Source: Canna indica (lineage: Eukaryota; Streptophyta; Magnoliopsida; Zingiberales; Cannaceae). From it: a stretch of DNA of 64,000 nt. Of this stretch, positions 49,067 through 61,856 are shown one piece after another; position 1 is the stretch's first letter; each line of letters begins with the position of its first letter. The stretch is from assembly GCA_034359265.1 (NCBI GenBank), contig CP136891.1, positions 86,818,001 through 86,882,000 of the forward strand, read 5' to 3'. The position numbers and the translations under genes are program-made. The notes under the pieces were generated by a model. That model made no database searches and was not told where the DNA came from. It saw only the letters and a program-made list of their open reading frames with translations.

Positions 49067-52000
49067 ATGCTCTTATACTTGTACCACCTTCTCCTCCTCC
49101 TTATCCTCCTTTCGCCGTTCGCCGCGGCAGCCGGCGCCGGCTACGCGGACGAGCACCGCGCCCTCCTCTCCCTCAAGTCCGACCTCTCCGACTCCGGTGC
49201 CGCCTTCGCCGGCTGGGACGCCGCTACCGACCACTGCTCCTGGCCCGGGGTCACCTGCGACAGTGCCGCGGCCGCTGTCGTCGCCCTCGACCTCTCCGAG
49301 CGCAACCTCTCCGGCCTCCTCCCGCCCGCCGTCGGCCGCCTCCGCTCCCTGCTTCGCCTCTCCGTCGCCGCCAATTCCCTTTCCGGTCCTATCCCCTCGG
49401 AGCTCGCCCTCCTTCCTGCCCTCCGCCACCTCAACCTCTCCAACAACATCTTCAATGGCTCCTTCCCTCCCGCCCTCTCCCGTCTTGCGCAGCTTCGAGT
49501 CCTCGACCTCTACAACAACAACCTCACCGGGTCCCTCCCTCTGGAGGTAGCGGCCATGTCCCAGCTCCGCCATCTCCATCTCGGTGGCAACTTTTTCTCC
49601 GGTTCCATTCCCTCTGAGTACGGCGGGTGGCAGTTCTTGGAGTATCTCGCCATCTCCGGCAACGAGCTTGGCGGCCCTATTCCCCCGGAGATCGGGAACC
49701 TCTCTGCGCTGCGTGAACTCTATATAGGCTATTACAACAGCTACGATGGTGGTCTCCCGCCGGAGATGGGAAACCTCTCCTCGCTGCTCCGCCTCGATGC
49801 TGCCAACTGTGGCCTCTCCGGCCGCATCCCGCCTGAGATGGGCAACCTCCGCACCCTCGACACCCTCTTCCTCCAGGTAAACGGCCTAACCGGCGAGATC
49901 CCTTCGGAGCTAGGCCGACTACGGAGCCTCAAGTCCATGGACCTTTCTAACAATGCCCTCACTGGAGAGATCCCGCCAAGCTTCGCTGGGCTCAGCAACC
50001 TCACCCTTCTTAACCTCTTTCGCAACAAGCTCTTCGGCGCCATACCGGAGTTTGTTGGCGACCTCCCCCAGCTCGAGGTGCTCCAGCTGTGGGAAAACAA
50101 CTTCACAGGGAGCATCCCACGCCGGCTCGGTACGAACGGACAACTCCAGCTCCTCGACCTTTCGTCGAACAAGCTCACCGGATCGCTCCCCCCGGACCTC
50201 TGCTACGGCAACAAGCTCCAAACTTTGATCGCCCTTGGAAACTTCCTCTTCGGCTCCATTCCGAAGTCCCTTGGCCGCTGCGAATCCTTGAGCCGCATAA
50301 GAATGGGGGAGAACTACCTCAATGGAACCATTCCAGGAGGCCTCTTTAGCTTGCCGAGTCTGTCGCAGGTGGAGTTCCAGGACAATCTCCTCACCGGTGG
50401 ATTTCCGGACACCGGAAACTCTACAATCTCTTCCAATCTTGGACAGATTTGTCTCTCGAACAACCGGCTTAGCGGCCCTCTGCCTCCTTCCGTCGGTAAC
50501 TTTTCTGGCCTCCAGAAGCTACTGCTGAACCAGAACTCCTTCAGTGGCAGCATCCCGCCGGAGGTGGGAAGGCTGCAGCAGCTCTCGAAGTTGGACTTCA
50601 GCGGGAACCGGTTCTCTGGTCCGATAGCGCCGGAGATTAGTAAGTGCAAGCTGCTCACATTCGTCGATCTTAGTAGGAATGAGCTGTCCGGCGCTGTTCC
50701 GGCCGAGATAGCAGCGATGCGGATCTTGAATTACCTCAACCTATCGAGAAATCACCTCGAGGGCCAAATCCCGTCTGCTATCTCGACAATGCAGAGCCTG
50801 ACGGCGGTAGATTTCTCCTACAACAACCTCTCTGGTATCGTTCCGAGCACAGGCCAGTTTAGCTACTTCAATGCTACCTCTTTTGTCGGTAATTCAGACC
50901 TCTGCGGTCCTTACCTTGGCCCATGCCGTCCGGGGATCTCCGATGAGTCTCACTCTGCTCGCGCCAAAGGTGCCCTCTCGGCGTCCTTCAAGCTTCTGCT
51001 CGTCATTGGCCTTCTTATCTGTTCCATTGCCTTCGCCATTGCGGCCATCATCAAAGCCCGGTCCTTGAAGAAGGCCAGCGAGGCCCGAGCTTGGAAGCTC
51101 ACGGCGTTCCAGCGGCTTGACTTCACATGCGACGACGTATTGAATTGTTTGAAGGAGGAGAACATCATAGGGAAAGGAGGCGCCGGGATTGTTTACAAGG
51201 GTGTCATGCCTGACGGCGAACAGGTTGCCGTCAAACGGCTTCCGGCGATGAGTCGGGGATCGTCGCATGACCACGGGTTCAATGCAGAGATACAGACTCT
51301 TGGAAGGATTCGCCACCGGCACATTGTAAGGCTCTTGGGCTTTTGTTCTAACCATGAGACCAATCTTTTGGTGTACGAGTACATGCCTAATGGCAGCCTC
51401 GGGGAGGTTCTCCATGGGAAGAAGGGTGGGCATTTGCATTGGGATACAAGGTATAAGATTGCAGTGGAGGCGGCAAAGGGTCTTTGCTATCTCCACCATG
51501 ATTGCTCCCCTCTAATCCTCCATCGAGATGTCAAGTCCAACAATATCCTTTTGGATTCCAACTTTGAAGCTCATGTTGCAGATTTCGGACTTGCCAAGTT
51601 CTTGCAGGACTCCGGCACTTCCGAGTGCATGTCTGCCATTGCTGGTTCTTATGGTTACATTGCTCCAGGTTTTCTTTCATTCTCTAAACACTCAATCTAT
51701 TGCTCTGTTCACAAAGCTTGAATTTTTAATAGCTTACTCGCCCATGAAATCTTCCTTGTTGTACTTTGTTTAAAATGCAGAATCGTTAACCTTTATCTAG
51801 CTGCCACAGTTCACTTTGCGTGCTAGTAATTAGCTCTTGATATCTAATTCCCTATTCTTTCTGGCAGAAAAGAATAAATTTTACATGATCCGAATTAAAT
51901 TTCATGAGATATTTATGGTTGATCCTGAGAATAATCCTTTCATTTATGTTATCCATTTCAAATGAAGATTTTTATTTTCATCCCGTTCTCAAAATGATAT

Positions 52001-52497
52001 TTTGGCCCACAGAGTATGCCTACACCCTCAAGGTGGACGAGAAGAGCGATGTCTACAGCTTTGGAGTTGTTCTTCTCGAACTAGTAACAGGAAGGAAGCC
52101 TGTCGGTGAATTCGGCGATGGAGTTGACATTGTACAATGGGTTAGAAAGGTCACGGGCTCAAACAAGGAGGAAGTACCCAAGATCTTAGACCCGAGACTT
52201 CCGACCGTTCCCATCTACGAGGTAATGCATGTGTTTTATGTAGCAATGCTATGTGTGGAGGAGCAGAGCGTTGAGCGGCCGACGATGAGGGAGGTGGTCC
52301 AGATACTCACCGAGCTCCCCAAGCCACCAGCGAAGCAAGGGGAAGACTCTTCCAGCGGCAATATGTCTGCACCACCACCGCCACCACCTCTTGTGGCCTC
52401 CGTGGAGTCACCACCTAACAAGGAAACTAAAGAGCAGCAGCAACCACAACAACCACCAGCTTCAAATTCACCACCATCTGATCTCCTTAGCATTTAG
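49067..52497 (+). CDS. BAM1: LRR receptor-like kinase, BAM1/CLAVATA1 class
   Basis: Two exons, 49067-51668 and 52013-52497, give 1028 residues, close to Arabidopsis BAM1 (~1003). There is a signal peptide ([18 protein letters not shown]), an LRR N-cap ([19 protein letters not shown]), about 20 LRRs of the plant LxGxIPxELG type, and a transmembrane helix near residues 643-665 ([20 protein letters not shown]). The kinase has glycine loop [11 protein letters not shown] (~702), [14 protein letters not shown] (~819) and DFG (~839). The intron falls in the activation segment (GYIAP|EYAYTLK), the usual place in this subfamily. The tail is Pro/Gln-rich. The family binds CLE peptides at the plasma membrane to control meristem and vascular signalling. 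The first ~1.5 kb is very GC-rich, as is common in monocots, creating long antisense shadow frames. BAM1 versus BAM2/3 is not resolved. Confidence 0.93.
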
Positions 52498-54546
52498 TGC
52501 ATTAGAAATTAAGAGTTTGGTTTCTACTGGTCCTTTTTGGCTTTCAGTTGAGTTGCTTGATGATCCATAGCTTAAAAATAGGTGTTGTAATTTGCCACAA
52601 GTAATGTACAGCTGGATTGGATGAGTTATTTTGCCATCTTGATGGTTCTCAATCTCTCCCTCTCTCTCCTCTGCTATTACTTTTACTGCCATTGCTGCTG
52701 GCTGCAGCTGCTTCTGCTCACTTTCTGTGAATCTGAGGTCACCACTGTAAACACTGAGGAGTCAGTCAGAGTCTTTGGTTACTGCAACTTTTAGCACAGA
52801 GAGAGAGAGCAGGCAATGGCACAAGAGCTAATTTGGCCTTGTATTGAAATATATTTCTTGTTATCTAATTGATAGGCTTGAATTGAATGAGCTTGAAGTG
52901 TGTGATGGATAATACAACCCCTCTCAGTTCCATAGATTTTAGTTCAGTCACTGTTCACTAAAGTTGGGCAGAGATTCCATTCATGAAACCAATTAAATGT
53001 ACTCTCTGGTGACCATGGCCATTAAAGCAATCTTGATACAAATGGAAACCATAAATACGAAAGAAACAGCAGACGAAATGTAGCTATCTGATTTGACAGC
53101 CTTCATCATGTATAATGATTAATGACTCCTTGCGAAACAAGAACTTGCTGATGCTAAGTTCTTAGGTTTGTCTTCTATGTTGTCATCTGGGTTTGGATTT
53201 GGATTGAGCATTGAGATCTCATCTCAATTCGAAGAATGATATCTTGTCCATACTATATCTGCAAGTTCCTGGAGATCTAATGGTGAAACCACATCCATTA
53301 CAACTATCCCTAAGCTGAGCTAATTGAGGAATGGAATTCACTTCTCTATAATTCTTTGATTAAGACATTTCTGTATCAATTACCATCTTTTATAATGGCT
53401 ATGTCACAAAGTTGGCAATTTGGTCTTCCATCGACATCAACAACACTCTTTATGACCATAATTGATTGTGATCAAGATAAAGTGAAATCTATCTAATTGA
53501 GCCAAATTGATTGCTCAAAGAGTAGCTCTTTTTGACTCAACGTGAGGGGGGCATAATTGATTGGAGATTCAAGCTCAGGATTTATGCAAATGTGTTGTTC
53601 ATAGCTGTAAGGGTTATCATTTCAATGAAGCATTATTGGATATCTGAACTTAAGATAATATATACAGTAAGTATAAAAATGGAACAGCTGGTCCCAACAT
53701 GTTGAAGCCTACGCTGTACTACATAAACTAATGCTGTATATGTCCATAGTTTCACTCAAAATAGCCATCTTTTGGCAGTATTGAATTCAAATGCCTGGTG
53801 TTAGTGGATGCTCCCTCAATTTACGAGACACTAAATAACGCATTATATTTTGAGGTTATTGCACGCCTACGGACCATGATTTGAAGCTACAGTCCCTTGC
53901 AGGGCACTCTTGTGCCTGCTTGTTTCCTTTCCACCATGTGCAGTAGTCAGCAGATCCATGGCATTTTTTCATTCTTTTTCTCTATCTATTTTTCTGAATC
54001 GAAGAAGACAAGAAATTTGACTTGCCACCGAGTACTGATTGCGTTTGTGTACCAGCATTCTGATAACATTTTTCTTTTGCTGTATATGAAAATCTTCACT
54101 CTTCATTAAGAACAAAGATTGTTTCTTCCTCGGTTTCTACTATCATTTGTCAAAGCCTCTGTAGGTTAACTGTGCATGGATGGCAGTAAATCAAGGACAG
54201 CATTGTTTAGTAGCTACACAATGATCTAGGAAAAGCATGTGACATGGAATGCACTTCCCAGTTTACATTGGAAACAGTATGTGGCTTGAGTTGAGACTAA
54301 AAGATTAATTAAACTAAGAAAGCCACTTCGAAATAGCTTTACATATTGCTCATGTTTTTGCATTACTTATCGTCGTTAATTCCATTTGAATCTGCAAAAG
54401 AATTTGAAACATGTTTATCTTGTACTGAAAAATAGTGAAGGAGAAAGAGGCCTCCACAAGGTACGGAGTGTTTCCACTGACGGGGAGACCAACTCCATAA
54501 ATTTAAGGCGAGGGGGCCACGCGTTTCTCCCCAAAATTTGACCCGA
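52498..54546. other. BAM 3' UTR and intergenic DNA
   Basis: No gene or repeat is supported. The first few hundred bases are presumably the 3' UTR. Confidence 0.4.
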
Positions 54547-55071
54547 CACGTGCACCTTGAGCCACGTGGTGGCCCCTTCCGCGCACATCACCGTCCATTT
54601 CGGATCCGATGGCTTAAACAACAGTACGTGGTCCGCGCACTGTGTGCTCCCACCCGCCCAAACTACCACCGGAAACCATTTTAAATTCACCCGACCACGT
54701 GGACGGTGGAGATAAGGGGCTATCCAATATCTTACGGTCGTCGTTCGATGCCTTATCTCCCGGTCAAGCCGATGCGACATCATTTAAACCTGGGGGGCGC
54801 TCCGATTAAATTACCGAAAACCAAAACCTACTGCGTCACTGTTCGTACCTCGGCCAACAGTAACTCCGGCGGGACCCACTATTTCATCTGTGGTGTTTTT
54901 AATTTTTACTTGACGAAGAGGTAAATTTGTGGGTGAATTCCGAGGTGCATATAGGAGGCGTATAGATAAATGATTGGGGGAGTGGGCGTAAACTTCGCGT
55001 GGCAGGAGATTGCTATGATTGCGGCACCGGCGTAGACCGATGACTACTTAAACGCACGTGATGTGCACGTG
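54547..55071. promoter_or_regulatory. Cluster of G-box/ABRE motifs without an adjacent gene
   Basis: CACGTG occurs at 54547, 54563, 54696, 55055 and 55066, with TACGTGG at 54625. The block is more GC-rich than its flanks and contains short frames on both strands with no recognisable product. G-boxes are bound by bZIP and bHLH factors; several close ACGTG cores are typical of ABA- or light-responsive promoters. No downstream coding region is evident on either strand. Confidence 0.5.
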
Positions 55072-55474
55072 GAAGAGGGCGTTGATGGCAAAACGGGACA
55101 CGGGTGGGAAATAAAGCTGGCGGGAAATCATTGAGAGGGAGTGTGGCCCGTGGATGTGGGAGTGGGAGGTGAAATGATGGGTAAAAGTAAAAGCGTAGGT
55201 TATTATGCTCGAGTTAATGAATAAAGTTTTCAGCCAGCAGTAGAAAAGCTGCAACAGTTGAATAGAGTGAACCCGGCGACAAATTTGATGACTCAGTCAG
55301 TGACTCAGTATGCAGCGGACTCGTCGTCAACAGCATCAGCAATGAGAATGAGTTGCATGCAACCTGAATCCGGGTGATCTTCCATAGAGCTTTTCCAAGT
55401 TTTTAATTATTTAAATATATTACGAAGACATAGCAAAGGAAAAATATATTAAAATATCCCTGAGTTTCCTCAAC

Positions 55475-56047
55475 GAGTGCTATTATGTCGTTATAGTTGA
55501 TTTTAACTCAAAAATATTTTTAATATTCCAGAAAAATATTAAAATATTCTTATCGTCAATATACACTTCATGGTCCTCATGTAACACATGAGTGATTGCT
55601 TAGATATCATCCATATATCCAGAGAAATTCCAACCATGTTAGATTCCATATGTCATGTCAACTGGGATCCATCATCCACCAACTCTCTCTTTCACGTAGT
55701 GGATGATGAATCCTAGCTGGCATACCTCTAATTAACATGGAATCTGATATGGTAAAAGTTTTTCCACATGAATGACACTTAAGTGCTTACTCATGTGTCA
55801 CACAAGGGCCGTTAAATGTATATTGACAGTAAAACTCATATCATGATCTGTATTTACTTTATATATTTTCTCTCTCCTCTCACCCCTATATCTGTTTCTC
55901 TTCATTTCTCTTAAATGGAAGCAGAGTTCATTCATCAAAAAAAAAAAAAAAGTTGTATATCGACGGTAAGAGTAATTTTATATTCTTTTCTGAAACATTA
56001 GGAATATTTTTCAGTTAAAATTAACTGCAGCAGTGAAATAGCACCCG
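55475..56047. mobile_element. Long foldback (MITE-like) element
   Basis: GAGTGCTATTATGTC... on the left is complemented by the right end, which reversed reads GGGTGCTATTTCACTGC. Imperfect complementarity continues inward through GATTTTAACT, GTCAATATACA, ACACATGAGT and AGATTCCAT to GGATCCATCATCCAC/GTGGATGATGAATCC around 55,690. The left arm is ~205 bp; the right arm is longer because it contains a poly-A insertion. No target duplication was found. Confidence 0.78.
55833..55954 (+). mobile_element. Small retroposed insert with poly-A tail inside the foldback
   Basis: A 15-A run (55937-55951) is followed by GTATATCGACGGTAA (55955-55969). A near-identical 15-mer, GTATATTGACAGTAA (55818-55832), precedes the insert. 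This fits an L1-type target duplication. The ~120-bp insert lacks an obvious tRNA-like head, so it may be a truncated LINE, a SINE or a retroposed transcript fragment. Confidence 0.65.
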
Positions 56048-58565
56048 ACATTTTAGCACATTTTCCGTATAACAAATGATCAACTACATCAAACTCAGAT
56101 AAACCTATATAGTAAAGTGACTTCCACTTAAAATACCTTCATTTTGGTCAAAATAATGCATGAATACAATTTTTTTTCCTTGCATAGATAATTACTTTCC
56201 TGCTCTTATTATACTAACATCTTCTAGTTAAACTAGAGATCTTGCCTTCAATGTCAATTCTTTGCATGTGGGTTTTACATGACCTGGAAGAAGGCATCCA
56301 ATGCCAAAAACCCATCCAAGAAAGAAACAGAATGAAGAAAAGTTTTGTCGAGTACCATCTGCGGTAATATATGTCAAAAAGGAATACAGGACGCATGAGG
56401 GATGTTGTATTGCTATTACTAATGCCAGCATATGATTCCATGCTTCATGTACCATGGAATTTGTCTCCCAAATAAGCCAGATGACAAAGTAGTCATGGAC
56501 CCCTAAATGTACCACACAATTGCTAATCCTTTGTTTGCATGCAATTCATAGATCAAAACCCCCCACAAGATCTCTTGTTTTATTTGGTGCCATAAAGCCT
56601 TGCTCCTGCAAGAAGACAATGGTAATTAATATACAGAATCACACACAATTCCTGTTTTGTAAAAGGCTAAAATGGACTCGTACCAAATTGCTTCTGAATC
56701 TTGTCATGATGTGGCACCCCCACCTCCTTGTCAGTTGCCATTGATGCAAGCAAATCTGTATAAGGTTTTTTAACTTTTCTTTTCTTTTACATATATATAA
56801 TCATCATTCCCAAAACCTTTACTCGACAGTCAACACCATTACATTCATCCATATTCATGTATTTAACTGTAAGCAGAGATTTTGCCTGCACTGATCAATT
56901 CAGAAAATCAGAGTTGAATAAACCATCAAAATAACTTTGAAGTGCAGACCATTTCCTTTCATCACTCTCAAAAAACTTTATCCAGGACTTGCAACATCAT
57001 TAGCACCACACATGATTCTGACTGTAAATAGACAATTCTCCTTTACCACAACTACTCATAGATGAGTTTACCATGAAAAATAACTAAAGACACAAGAGCA
57101 CTTCAGTTTCCAAAAAGAAAAATGATGGGTCTTAGTCACCATTGATGCATTCATGCAGGAAAATAACATGACAGCATTGACTTTTCACCACTTTCTAAAC
57201 CTTTTGTCAATGACTTGCAACATTATTAACACAGGCCCTGTGCCCAGACAACCCAAGGCAAGGTTTCAATGAACTAGCATAAATAAATGAAGTCTAAAAC
57301 ATTTTGCAGGTACTATAATAATAACTATGGGCTTTATTTGCCATTAGACAGGAATATAGTACAGAATTCACCTTTCATCAATCTCTAAACTTTTATTCAG
57401 GAATATTGCAACACAATTACCACCAAACATGATTATGTTACTGCAATGAGATATCGTGCATGAACTACTCAATTCAAAGTTGAATTTAATGATGACCTAC
57501 CATCGAACTAACTTGAAATCTGGATCTTTTCTGTGCACCACATCAACAATGATCGGATCTTGCTAAGACCTCCATAGATTGAACCGTATGCACATGCCAT
57601 CCAAATGCTGTCAACAACAAGAGAAAGCCATGTGAGTGTGTCCTTTTCTGTCTCACTAACAAATAACACTTATATGCATGAGAAATATCTATGCCAATTT
57701 CCTGACAATATACTAGGTCAATGGTCTTTACAGAGGTTCCATGCCCCAAAAGTTGGGGAGAGTAGAATTGAGGGAACTATCCACAGCCTGAGGACCTGGA
57801 TGGAGCCCTTGGCAAAGACATAAGCATATCTTAAGCAACTTCCAGATTTAAAACAGAAGGTATTCGAAGCACTAATAACACATTTACTATAAGAATTTTT
57901 TTAAGAGTTTCAATTGCTAAATCACATAATACTCCAAAGAGAACAGATTATCATTGTAGACAAATTTATAAACATGGAGGACTTGGAGTCAGTATCAATG
58001 CCCCTAACCCCAATCAATCTAGTCTGCACTAAGCAAAAGAACATGAAACTGTTGTACCTGACATAGAGAAACAAAATAGCATGTCAACAGATCAATCATC
58101 TGTACAGCAGAAGTGATCTGTGCATGGACTCAAATGTCAACATCACTTTTTTGATGCCATCTAACCCACAGGTTCATGCAGACAAAATTATGTCATTTTG
58201 AATTTAGCTGCTAAATTATACTTGTCCGCCCCACCCAAATGAATTGGAAAGAAGTAAATGCTGCAGTCGCCCATGTTGTCTCTGACTTAGAAGGTAAACT
58301 TTGAGGAAAGAAATTTCTGACTTCTGAGAAGACACAAAGAAATGTGTAATCTTACACTTCGTGTCATATATCAGCTAAATATATTCAGTGAAAACTATTT
58401 TTTATTTCCAATACTTTAAGTAGGAAGCATAGATAGATATCCAACACAACACATTATCAATCTGAAAAATGCACTTATATGCTCCTTCTCAATTATCTAC
58501 TCTTCACAGTGACAAGAGATCAGGCTAGGCAGGCTCTCACTCCAAGATAGTTTCTAACCTCAGAT
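56048..58565. other. Intergenic DNA with possible exons of an unidentified minus-strand gene
   Basis: No gene can be defended. On the minus strand, 56,680-56,757 is bounded by ATACAG and GTACGA and reads DLLASMATDKEVGVPHHDKI. Another acceptor-bounded stretch near 57,590 reads WMACAYGSIYGGLSKIRSLL. They could belong to a spliced gene I do not recognise, or be chance. Confidence 0.25.
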
Positions 58566-61111
58566 ACTGGGCTGCTTTCCGGCAGTGATGACATTTTGCG
58601 GGGTTTCAGGGAGGTCTATCTCAAGTTGTTGGGCACCTCTCGAAGGCCTTTGCTTACTTTGGATTGGCCTAGCTTGGATCTTTTGTGTCTCCCTATTGGG
58701 GTCGGCCTTGACTCCCCTTTCTCTTTGGAGGAAATAAAGTCAGCTATTTGGGATTTGGGTCTTTGCAAAGCGCCGGGTCCGGATGGACTCAATTCTGAGT
58801 TCTTTCGTTATTATTGGGATATGGTGAAAGAGGACTTGCTTCAGATCTTCAATGATTTATTTTCGAGTCCTGAGGCCTTGAGGAGATTCAACTATGGTCA
58901 CTTAATCATGCTTCCGAAGATCGACGGAGCCTCTAGGATCAAGGACTTCTGACCTATTAGCTTGGAGAACAGCTTGATTCGTTTTTTTTCCAAGATGCTT
59001 CCCCTTCGGCTTAGACCTTTCATGGGCGACCTGATTTGCAGTAGCCAGAACGCTTTCTTGCCGGGCAGAAGTACCTTGGACTATTTTATGGGAGTCCATG
59101 AGACGGTTTGGGCGTGTCATCGGGATCAGGAGGATGCTCTTCTTTTAAAGATCGACTTCGAAAAAGCATTCGACTCCTTGGATTGGAGCTTCATCTTGCG
59201 GATGTTGGAGGCTAGGGGTTTTTCGGATGTATGGATTGCTTGGATTCATTTTTTGCTTGACACCGAATCATCTATTCTGCTTAATGGCTCCTTGGGTATT
59301 CCTATCCGTCACAAGAGGGGTGTTAGGCAAGGGAACCCCCTCTCCCCATATATTTTAAATCTCGCGTTGGACTGCCTTTCGCGCCTGGTATCTAAGGCTT
59401 CCCGGAATCATTTTATTGAAGGGGCTCTTGCTTCGCGCATTGAAGGAGGAGTTTCTCACTTTTTATTCGCGGATGATTTAATCCTCTTCAGCAGCCATAA
59501 GGAGGATTGTTTGAGAAACATGCTCCTTCTCTTGAAATGCTTTGAGCTTGTGTCTGGTCTTAAAATCAATCTAGGCAAATCCGAGGTTGTGAGCTTAAAG
59601 GATGATCGATCTCAAGCTGAGCAGGTGGCGAGGATGATCGGATGTAAGGCTTCGTCTTTTCCTTTAAAATACTTGGGACTTCCTCTCAGGATAGGAAGAT
59701 TATGCAGGGCTGATTGGCTTGGTCTTATTGCAAAAATTGATGCTCGTCTCTCCTCTTGGCAAGGAAGATTATTATCCCGGGCTGGTAGATTGGTGCTCAT
59801 AAATAGCACTATTACTAGTTCTGTCGCCTACCTTCTTTCCATGTTCAAAGCCCCTGGATGGGTGATTAAAATGATTGACAGGAAGAGAAGAAGTTTCTTC
59901 TGGTCCGGTGTGGAGGGGTCCTCTATTAATGGTAAAAGTCTGGTTGGTTGGGATTTTATTGCTTGTCCTAAGGAGGATGGAGGTCTAGGTGTTCTTGATC
60001 TCCGGTCTCATGGTTTGGCTCGTCGGGGAGGATGGCTATGGAAGGCCTTGGGCGGGATGTGTATTGGGTGAAGATTATGGAGAGGTTGTATGGGGACTTT
60101 TGGATGTGGTCTAGAGCTTCCTTCCATCGGCGGGCCTCTCCTATCTGGAAGGATCTCTCGACACTCTTTGAGCTGTTTTCTTCGGGGGTTTCATTCTCTG
60201 TTGGTGATGGCAAGCGAACCAAGCTTTGGACTGATAAGTGGGTGAATGGCTCGAGACTAGCCGATCTTTTTCCTTCTTTATTCCTCCGTGCCCAGCTTCC
60301 GAACTGCTCGATTGGCCGGGCCTTCTGGGGAATGCATTGGGTGGAATATTCCTTTCTCGGCTTTGATAGATGTTGATCAGTTGGTCTCTCTGGAATCTGA
60401 GTTGGAGGTCATCCGACGCACCTCCGGTGAAGATGTTTTGGGTTGGAAGTGGGGACGCGATGGTTCCTTCTCTACGCAAAGCGCTTATTGGCTTCTCATG
60501 TTTAGAGGGGTGTCGTACTCTTTTTTTCAGGCACTTTGGAGGAACCATCTGCCACCTAAGATTTCCATCTTCGGTTGGTTTCGATTTCGAAAGCGCTTGC
60601 TTACTTGAGATCGACTCAGGCGCTGGGGCGTTGCCTTTGAGGATGCTTGTCTATTTTGTTCCGAGGGCAAGGAGTCTCACCGTCACTTATTCCTTGCATG
60701 TCCCTTCGTGTCGGACGGATGGCGTTCCTTCCTCTCGATGCTCAAGCCGCCTTTCGCTTCGCTCTGCATTTCGCAATCTTCAAATGAATCTACTAATTAT
60801 TGGTTGGCCCGCTTGAGATTAATTCTGATATGGAGCTGGTTCATCTGGTTTGAGCGCAACTCTCGCATTTTTCAGGACCGTCGCTCCTCTTTGCCTGTTT
60901 TGGTTGCCTCTGCGGCTAACTTCTATTCATTCTGTACTTCTCCTTAGGAGCGGATTCTGTTCCGGTTGTTGTGTGGGATAACCTATGTTGGGGTTGCCTG
61001 TCTTTTTTTATGTTTTATTTTCGAACCTTGTTTTCTATTCTCCTTCCTCAACTATTGTTGTAACCTATCATTTCTCATGAATGGTATACAGTTTTCACGT
61101 TTCAAAAAAAA
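58566..61111 (+). mobile_element. 5'-truncated, inactivated L1-type LINE
   Basis: Three frames cover a reverse transcriptase ORF that lacks its 5' endonuclease part. Visible motifs are APGPDGLNSEFFRYYW, the active-site FADD, RQGNPLSPYI, LKYLGLPL and SSWQGRLLSRAGRL, with WFIWFERN near the C-terminus. The first frame ends at a TGA where a CGA Arg codon is expected (PIS motif), the kind of change produced by decay of methylated CpG. Frameshifts follow at about 60,050 and 60,370 and there is a stop near 60,608. A short A-run at 61104-61111 is the tail. Target duplications were not found. Confidence 0.9.
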
Positions 61112-61856
61112 GACAAATCAGTTCAGAACTTCACAAGCCCTAACCACACCTGGGGATGCATGAGTACACACACATATATATACTTGGACCCATATTCTAT
61201 TTGTGAAAAATAAGCCCGAGGCCCATTGCAAATTTTAAATTCTCATACAAGGTACTTGGCTAAACTCACACCTTGAATAAAGACCTCAATGCAAACGGAA
61301 TATATGGTTTCTTCTCACCTTAGTATCATGAAGTTTGAAATTGAGGCCTTTACTAAAGAGACAGTATATCTCCTCGACTACAAGTCACTTGACCATCAAA
61401 AATTTTCCCATTATGGAATTTGCATTGTAAAGATACACTTGATAGGCACCAAACACATGAATTGTTTCTAGAAAAACAAGTTGCAAACAAAGATCTCAAT
61501 TGTCACATTTCTATACCACCAAATTTCAACAACTGTTACCAGCTTATTCAGTCAGGTACTACAAATCTTTTGCCGAAACTTTGGTTAAAAGCTAATGTTG
61601 CTGATCCAGTGAGTTCAAGAAGTTATTTTCAAGCCAATTGCTAGTTGAACTTCAGATTTTACAGAACCTGTACAGCAAGTGGGATCTCAAAACAATTAGT
61701 TCCGCATTGCAACTTGACAAAATTCAAAATAAATAACTTATTTCTTTCATATTTTGCCTATGAAATTGAGCATCATTACATACATCAGTATAGTATTATT
61801 ATTTCATCAGGCACCATTACATGCTCAATCTGCTCATGATTTCAGCATTCCACATC
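61112..61856. other. Intergenic AT-rich DNA
   Basis: I see no supported gene or repeat. Confidence 0.35.

Noticed and set aside
49073..51500. Long antisense and alternate-frame ORFs across the receptor-kinase exon (up to ~200 codons)
   Set aside because: They are shadows of GC-rich LRR codons. The + frame has full LRR and kinase motifs, while the others are low-complexity Ser/Arg/Pro.
54415..54783. 122-codon minus-strand ORF in the G-box block
   Set aside because: No recognisable domain; composition follows the GC-rich DNA.
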